64,000 nucleotides of DNA from NCBI GenBank assembly GCA_963693365.1, contig CAVNZM010000008.1, forward strand, positions 1,984,001-2,048,000, read 5' to 3'. The number at the start of each line of letters is the position of its first letter. The first letter of the stretch is position 1. A program made the position numbers and the translations under genes. The DNA is from Amoebidium appalachense. Taxonomy: Eukaryota; Ichthyosporea. Positions 49,481 through 64,000 of this stretch are shown in pieces. The notes below the pieces were generated by a model, which was given only the letters and a program-made list of their open reading frames with translations, did not search any database and was not told the DNA's origin.

Positions 49481-49653
49481 CATATGTAGGTTTAGATGCA
49501 TTTTAAAACTCTTCCGAGACGACCACCAACCATATGCATCATAGACAAAAAAACAAGCCCCCTCCTCAAATCCCAGGAAAAAGGCATGTTCCTTCTTCCG
49601 ATATATATATATATATCAATGATGCTGCTTAAAACTCCACATTTTGACTTTTA

Positions 49654-50728
49654 GGGCCTGTTTGGTAGCGCGCTAAATACGGTTTTTTATCGTATTCGTA
49701 TTTAGGGCCTAAATACGATCCCGTGGCATGCCAAACACGCCGGGGGCTTTTATTTTTTGTAAATACGATAGGGATCGCTTTTATATCGTATTTACGAAAA
49801 TCACCTCCGGAGGTGATTTTCGTAAATACGATATAGGAAATTAGCCAATCAGAGCATTTCGCATCATTTATTGGCTATCAGCAAGCCAATGGTCACAGCG
49901 CTCGTAAGCCGCGGCGGGCACATTTTTACTACAGTACGCCTGCCGGCGCATGCACGTGAATAATTCAATGTTAGGAGGTCGGTGTCATACACGTCATTTT
50001 GTGTACATTCTCAGTTAAAATTGGCACATGAATTTGGGCTGCACAGGTAAGACAGAGGACGAGGAACCCTACGCGGTGCATGATAACAAGCTCAGACTGT
50101 ATATATATGCCATAATAATCATTGAAACGATACTGGACTCCGATATATGCATTAATAAAAAGCAATCAAATGTACATGTACAAACTCGGTGACATGCAGG
50201 CACAACGAGTATTGCATAGGCAAGGACAAATTTTAACACTCATTATGTGTTCAGATATGTGGGGAATGCCAGGGACGAACGTTGGTGACGTAAAACGAGG
50301 TCTCTAGCAAGGCTTACACTAGCTACCGCAATAACTGGCAGTATCCCTTCAATAACAGACATTCTAACCTATTGTTAAACAGAGCAAGACTCACTGTCCG
50401 GCGGTGACTCGTTTTTGCCGTTCGTTACGTAACTCTTGACGTAACTCTTGAGCAACTATAACTATCACGTACGTAATACTGACTACAGCTGCACCAGTCT
50501 ATATGCATGGAATACCGAAGGATGATCAATGGGTGCGAATAGGGCCAATCAGATCTCGTGAACCATGTATCGACATTCAATGTGACCAGTCACGCCTGAC
50601 AGCGTTTGGAAGGCACCAACCGTATTTAGGCCCTAAATACGCATACCACGATAAATTTTGTAAATAAGGTAGATCGTATTTAGGGCCTAAATACGAATAC
50701 GATTATTGGGGTGCTGCCAAACAGGCCC
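49654..50728. mobile_element. Tourist-like MITE, 1.08 kb
   Basis: Terminal inverted repeats GGGCCTGTTTGGTAGC (left) and GCTGCCAAACAGGCCC (right), extending imperfectly with CGTATTCGTATTTAGG-type sequence. Flanks are TTA (49651-49653) and TCA (50729-50731), compatible with a 3-bp TWA-like target duplication with one change. No long open frame. The end motif and 3-bp target suggest the PIF/Harbinger (Tourist) group; this is inferred from remembered plant MITE ends. Confidence 0.75.
49782..49835. repeat. 54-bp perfect palindrome
   Basis: Arms TATATCGTATTTACGAAAAT CACCTCC and its exact reverse complement meet with no loop between 49808 and 49809. It lies inside the MITE. Confidence 0.9.
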
Positions 50729-50922
50729 TCAGATAGATCCACAACCACGTGGTGGTTGTTGTGGGCCTGTACACATATAACCCCCCAGCTTCCAGTGAAA
50801 CTAGTGTGTGCACATGTGGCTCGGTACAATTGTCCGCCATGCATGTATAGAAAACGGTTCAGTCTGTACGCCGTGGTACTCCGCCCCCACTACTGGTGCT
50901 GGTAACCCACCCCCCCCCCCCC

Positions 50923-50979
<57 letters not shown>

Positions 50980-51772
50980 AAAAAAAAAAGGAAAAGAAAA
51001 AAAAAGGGGGGGGTGGGGGGGGGGGGGGGGGGGGGGATATGGAGTAAATCGCGATATGATTTAGTTACAAAGGAGAAAACAAAAAAAAACTACTTCGATC
51101 CTTATCATATAACTTCAGATCCACAGGGCACACAGGCACTGTGATACACCCTCCTGAGTCACATATGCCACATAGCATATATATACGGACGTCGACCAGG
51201 TGGGCAGCCACAAAAACTGTTCGGCACATTGCGATTGAATTCTTTTCACTAAACTTGGTCTGGGCCGGAACGATGTCTTCGTTATGATATTTCCTCAGGC
51301 TGCATGCAACCAAGTGAATGTAATAAGTCTCAAGGAAAACCAGCGCTAGCAGCTGTATATATCTCCGAGTCTGGTCAATGAACGAACAACTTGGAATCAT
51401 GCGGCAATAGTTCAACGTGCCGGGCTTTATGTACAGAACACTACTAGCTTATAGCATGTATGAGTACTAGTACTGCCCCCCTTCAATACGTTTTGCTTTG
51501 TAAGGCTCTAGAGATCTACATATGTATTAGAACTCCATCACTCCATTTTCCACAAACTGTACTGTGCAGCCACTGAGGGGGAATAGGAAATAGTCTCAGT
51601 GAAGGTCGGAGTACTATATGTACTAAGATGATATCCAAGTCCTAGGGCGGTATGGTTGAACTTTATAATTCACGGTAGTACAAAAACCGTAAACTTTGGC
51701 GAAAGGAAACAAAAACGAATAAAAATACCCTCTCCTCTACTTGGAAATTCAGAACCACGCTTCATATTTTTC

Positions 51773-52762
51773 CTACTTGAGCAACTCCACACTGTTCCCT
51801 ACAAACGAGGGCATGACAACCACCCGGTACTGCTGGCCCGTAGGAATGGTGAATGCCGTGCCACGATCATTTCCATTAACTGTAAACGACACCTGCCCGT
51901 CACTGTGTAGACGAATGCCAACCGTGGCTCCATTTGGCACTTTACCGCTGCCGATGTGCCTGTTATCCGAAAGCCCGTTTTGACCGTGAAGTGCTCCGTA
52001 GTTCGTGCCCATGTACCAGCCACACGTCTGGAATGGGGCAGTCCCACTTGCAGCCGCAGCAACTATTTCCTGCGAGGGAGCCAACCCAATCATCGTGCTG
52101 TTCCCAGCGCCATGGGTGTACTTCATACGAACTTCTGAGTAGCCACTGTCGGGCCATGCCATCTCAGGACCCACCACCGTGCAATTCCAGCCATTACCGA
52201 TGGTTTTGGTTGCTGTGCGACCGCAGTCGGAGAGGGTGACACGGGGTGTGATGTTGGCCGTAATGAATCTGAGCTCTCCTTTGATGTCAACGTGCTTTGC
52301 TGCTTCCATCAGCCCGTCCAAACCATAAAACTCTGCATCCTTTCTCAAAAGGGCTTTTTCTTTTTTTGTGAGAAATTTTATGTTCAACTCCTGGCCTCTC
52401 AGATGTTCTGCAACGTACTCGAAAACGGTGGGGCTTCTGTTGATGAAAAATGCGCCGAATTTGTCGATTTTTGCCTCCCACCGTCCCGAAAACATTGCGG
52501 CAAAATACGAGCCCGGCTTGCTGGTCAGGTCCTTGAGGGTGAGGGCAAAGTGCGTGCCCCCCACGTTAAGGATGATGGGGTCGGCCAGGTTGCTGGTGTT
52601 GAGCTTGGGCTCCATGCTGGCCCACTGTGTCTTTTCCTCCTCCAGTGCCCGTTTTTCTTCTGCAAATGCAGCCAAAAGCAATTCAAAAGTGGCTGTCGCA
52701 GTTTTTAGGTGGTTGTTGAGCGCCATGTTTCTTGTGTCGTGCATTTTTAGAGGGGCATCCAA
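51773..52762 (-). CDS. BTB (KCTD/T1 type) plus SPRY-like protein, intronless
   Basis: A 329-residue protein in one uninterrupted frame. Residues 26-50 are Glu/Lys/Ala-rich and could form a coiled coil (AAFAEEKRALEEEK). Residues 62-158 match the BTB domain of KCTD and potassium-channel T1 type: IILNVGGTHF at the start, SYFAAMFSGRW, then INRSPTVFEYVAEHLRG and EAEFYGL-like DAEFYGLDGL. The C-terminal half (about 180-329) looks like a SPRY/B30.2 fold: MIGLAP, CGWYMGTNYGALHGQ and VGIRLHSDGQVSFTVNGNDRG. Such proteins often act as cullin-3 adaptors or oligomeric scaffolds; that role is inference. In-frame ATGs at residues 7 and 13 could also be starts. No intron signals interrupt it, unlike every other gene here. 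Confidence 0.88.
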   Translation of the reverse strand: MDAPLKMHDTRNMALNNHLKTATATFELLLAAFAEEKRALEEEKTQWASMEPKLNTSNLADPIILNVGGTHFALTLKDLTSKPGSYFAAMFSGRWEAKIDKFGAFFINRSPTVFEYVAEHLRGQELNIKFLTKKEKALLRKDAEFYGLDGLMEAAKHVDIKGELRFITANITPRVTLSDCGRTATKTIGNGWNCTVVGPEMAWPDSGYSEVRMKYTHGAGNSTMIGLAPSQEIVAAAASGTAPFQTCGWYMGTNYGALHGQNGLSDNRHIGSGKVPNGATVGIRLHSDGQVSFTVNGNDRGTAFTIPTGQQYRVVVMPSFVGNSVELLK

Positions 52763-52885
52763 TCTACTGCACGTACAACGGTTGAATTAAAACTTTTACA
52801 ATTACCTCAAGAAAGACAAAGCTTAAGAGCTTTTTCGTAATAAGCTTTGAACTCCGCAGCCTAAAGTTCCGTGGCGATGGTACAC

Positions 52886-52977
52886 AAATGTTAAAGAGAT
52901 GCCACGGTGATATGACATGTACAGTAAAGACTAAATGTTAAAGAGATGCCACGGTGATATGACATACAGTAAAGACT
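52886..52977. repeat. 47-bp tandem duplication upstream of the BTB gene
   Basis: AAATGTTAAAGAGATGCCAC GGTGATATGACAT...CAGTAAAGACT twice (52886-52932, 52933-52977; the second lacks two bases). It starts about 125 bp upstream of the BTB-SPRY start codon and may lie in its 5' UTR or promoter. Confidence 0.9.
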
Positions 52978-53204
52978 GAACAGGTGTGACAGCTGGTCTT
53001 GGGTTATTATACTTGGTGGGGTTCCCAGGTCTCACACTTCCTCCAACAGACTATCGTTGTGAGCCCCAACTCCATCACTCAGTCAATTTGAACCATTATT
53101 ATTGCCTTAAGCTTGCCTTTCCCTCGTGCTAACGTTGGGACATGCGAAGAGCAAAACCATGACTGTGAAGTAATTAACGACGTGGCTTAAGCTTACGTAG
53201 CCGT

Positions 53205-53225
53205 TCTTACGTCACACGTGCCCTC
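53205..53225 (-). promoter_or_regulatory. CRE half-site next to CACGTG, upstream of the BTB gene
   Basis: TTACGTCACACGTG lies about 450 bp upstream of the BTB-SPRY start and combines an ATF/CRE half-site with a G-box core. A regulatory role is only suggested. Confidence 0.25.
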
Positions 53226-53355
53226 TCGCGATCGCAAGCGTACCTGCATACAATGTGACATGTACAGGGCTCGTCAGGAATCACCCCAGGCTCAGACAGA
53301 CGTCGACAACTGTGTTGTACATAATAATAATGTAGACGAATGCGGTTCTCGGTGT

Positions 53356-53376
53356 GTTCACTTTGGTGATCTGGGG

Positions 53377-53412
<36 letters not shown>

Positions 53413-53576
53413 CATCATGTCATATGCATGGGACAGGACTACGTATACGTACGTTAAACCCTCACAGAGTTACCTAAACATGTCACAAGTATTGCACTTA
53501 GGTAACTCTGTGAGGGTTTAACGTACGTATATAACCACCCCCCCCCCCCCCCCCCCCCCAGATCACCAAAGTGAAC
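53356..53576. repeat. Inverted repeat with poly-G and poly-C arms
   Basis: GTTCACTTTGGTGATCTGG plus a G-run (left) matches a C-run plus CCAGATCACCAAAGTGAAC (right). An inner perfect 34-bp stem (53444-53477 and 53498-53531, TATACGTACGTTAAACCCTC onward) closes a 20-nt loop. The left arm has an extra ~30 bp between G-run and inner stem. Lies between the BTB gene and the AAA ATPase gene. Confidence 0.85.
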
Positions 53577-53591
53577 AAGCAAACAACAGTG

Positions 53592-53629
<38 letters not shown>

Positions 53630-53821
53630 TTCCACACACACACTCTCCACATTGTCTCTTCCACTTTGTTTTCTCTCTTTCTCCATTCATTCTTTAAAAA
53701 CTCCGGCGGTTGTATTGGTTGCATCTTCTTGTTCGTAGCCTGTGTCAAACGTATGTCTGGAAGTGCACCTACACACATTTGCCAACACATACATTTGCAA
53801 GCGCACGAGCACGCGCACTGG

Positions 53822-53868
<47 letters not shown>

Positions 53869-54383
53869 GAGACGCACAACCATACACAAAATACACTGTG
53901 AACCACACGCATGGGTCAAGGTTGGTGACATGGAGAGCATATCCAGGTTCCTCGGCTGTCTTTCTCTCTCTATTCCTCCATCTCTCTCTCCACCCTCACA
54001 CATAACCATATGTATATACTTGAAAATGGTGACAGCAAATACGCCGAATATGGTTACTTATGCTTGAAAGTGCAGCACAGATTCAAAGATTATTGTCTAA
54101 GTTGTCCAACTCGTGTGTTATCCTCTTTGGCTATGTACATCCAAAAGGTCACATGTAGCGCTAGCCATCACCTTCATCCGTGCAAAACAAACACATCTAG
54201 CCGTGTGCTATCTATCGTTATCCGCGTTCCTTCATTCATATCGAAATAACTTGTGTATCTACACACGCAGTCGATGTGTTACTTCTTTTTCAATTCATAC
54301 AACACTGTTCATTCATTCCCAAAATACTTTTCAATGATTAGTATCCATTCTAACATTAATCTCATTTAATAACATGATTAATA

Positions 54384-63840
<9,457 letters not shown>

Positions 63841-64000
63841 CTGGGGGAAAGAAGAAAAAAAGTCAACGTTGATGATAGTAATGAGTTCAAGCGCCCGAGG
63901 AGGAGGAGGAGGAGGGGGGGGGGGGGGGGGGGGGGGGGGGAGGGGAGGGGGGGGGGGGGGGGGGGAGGGGGGAGGGGGGGGGGGGGGGGGGGAGGGGGGG

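Overview
The window is nuclear DNA of an intron-rich eukaryote, most likely an alga or other protist; the lineage cannot be fixed from sequence alone. It carries five recognisable protein genes, all on the minus strand. Four are cut into many short exons, and one has no introns. No rRNA, tRNA, CRISPR array or prokaryotic operon was seen. About half of the window is simple sequence: G- or C-runs, long (GT)n/(CA)n arrays, (GA)n, and many short tandem duplications.

Layout from the right end, in order of transcription. (1) 63840-54384: C-terminal part of a two-module AAA ATPase of the PEX6/PEX1/CDC48 group; its 5' end lies beyond the window. (2) 52762-51773: an intronless protein with a coiled coil, a KCTD-type BTB domain and a SPRY-like domain. 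(3) 38538-19649: a complete 25-exon M3 metallopeptidase (thimet oligopeptidase type, about 679 residues). (4) 12409-10188: an SR splicing factor with RRM, zinc knuckle and RS tail. (5) 6793-1112: an arsenite methyltransferase with an unusual cysteine-rich N-terminus; its 3' end lies beyond the window start. Exons were joined by hand. Nearly all junctions keep phase and match remembered family sequence; two do not and are reported.

The intergenic stretches (12.7-19.6 kb and 38.8-51.7 kb) hold tandem duplications, hairpin or foldback sequences, a Tourist-like element at 49654-50728, and no gene that could be supported. A dispersed repeat headed by a G-run is scattered mainly through introns of the arsenite methyltransferase and peptidase genes.

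The genes share no pathway (arsenic methylation, peptide turnover, splicing, BTB adaptor, AAA unfoldase), so this reads as ordinary chromosome. The most unusual feature is the intron architecture. Many introns start with a C-run just after the donor and end in a CA-repeat acceptor. One exon end with its splice donor has been copied about 14 times as a 40-bp minisatellite at 34719-35343. No previously undescribed multi-gene system was found.
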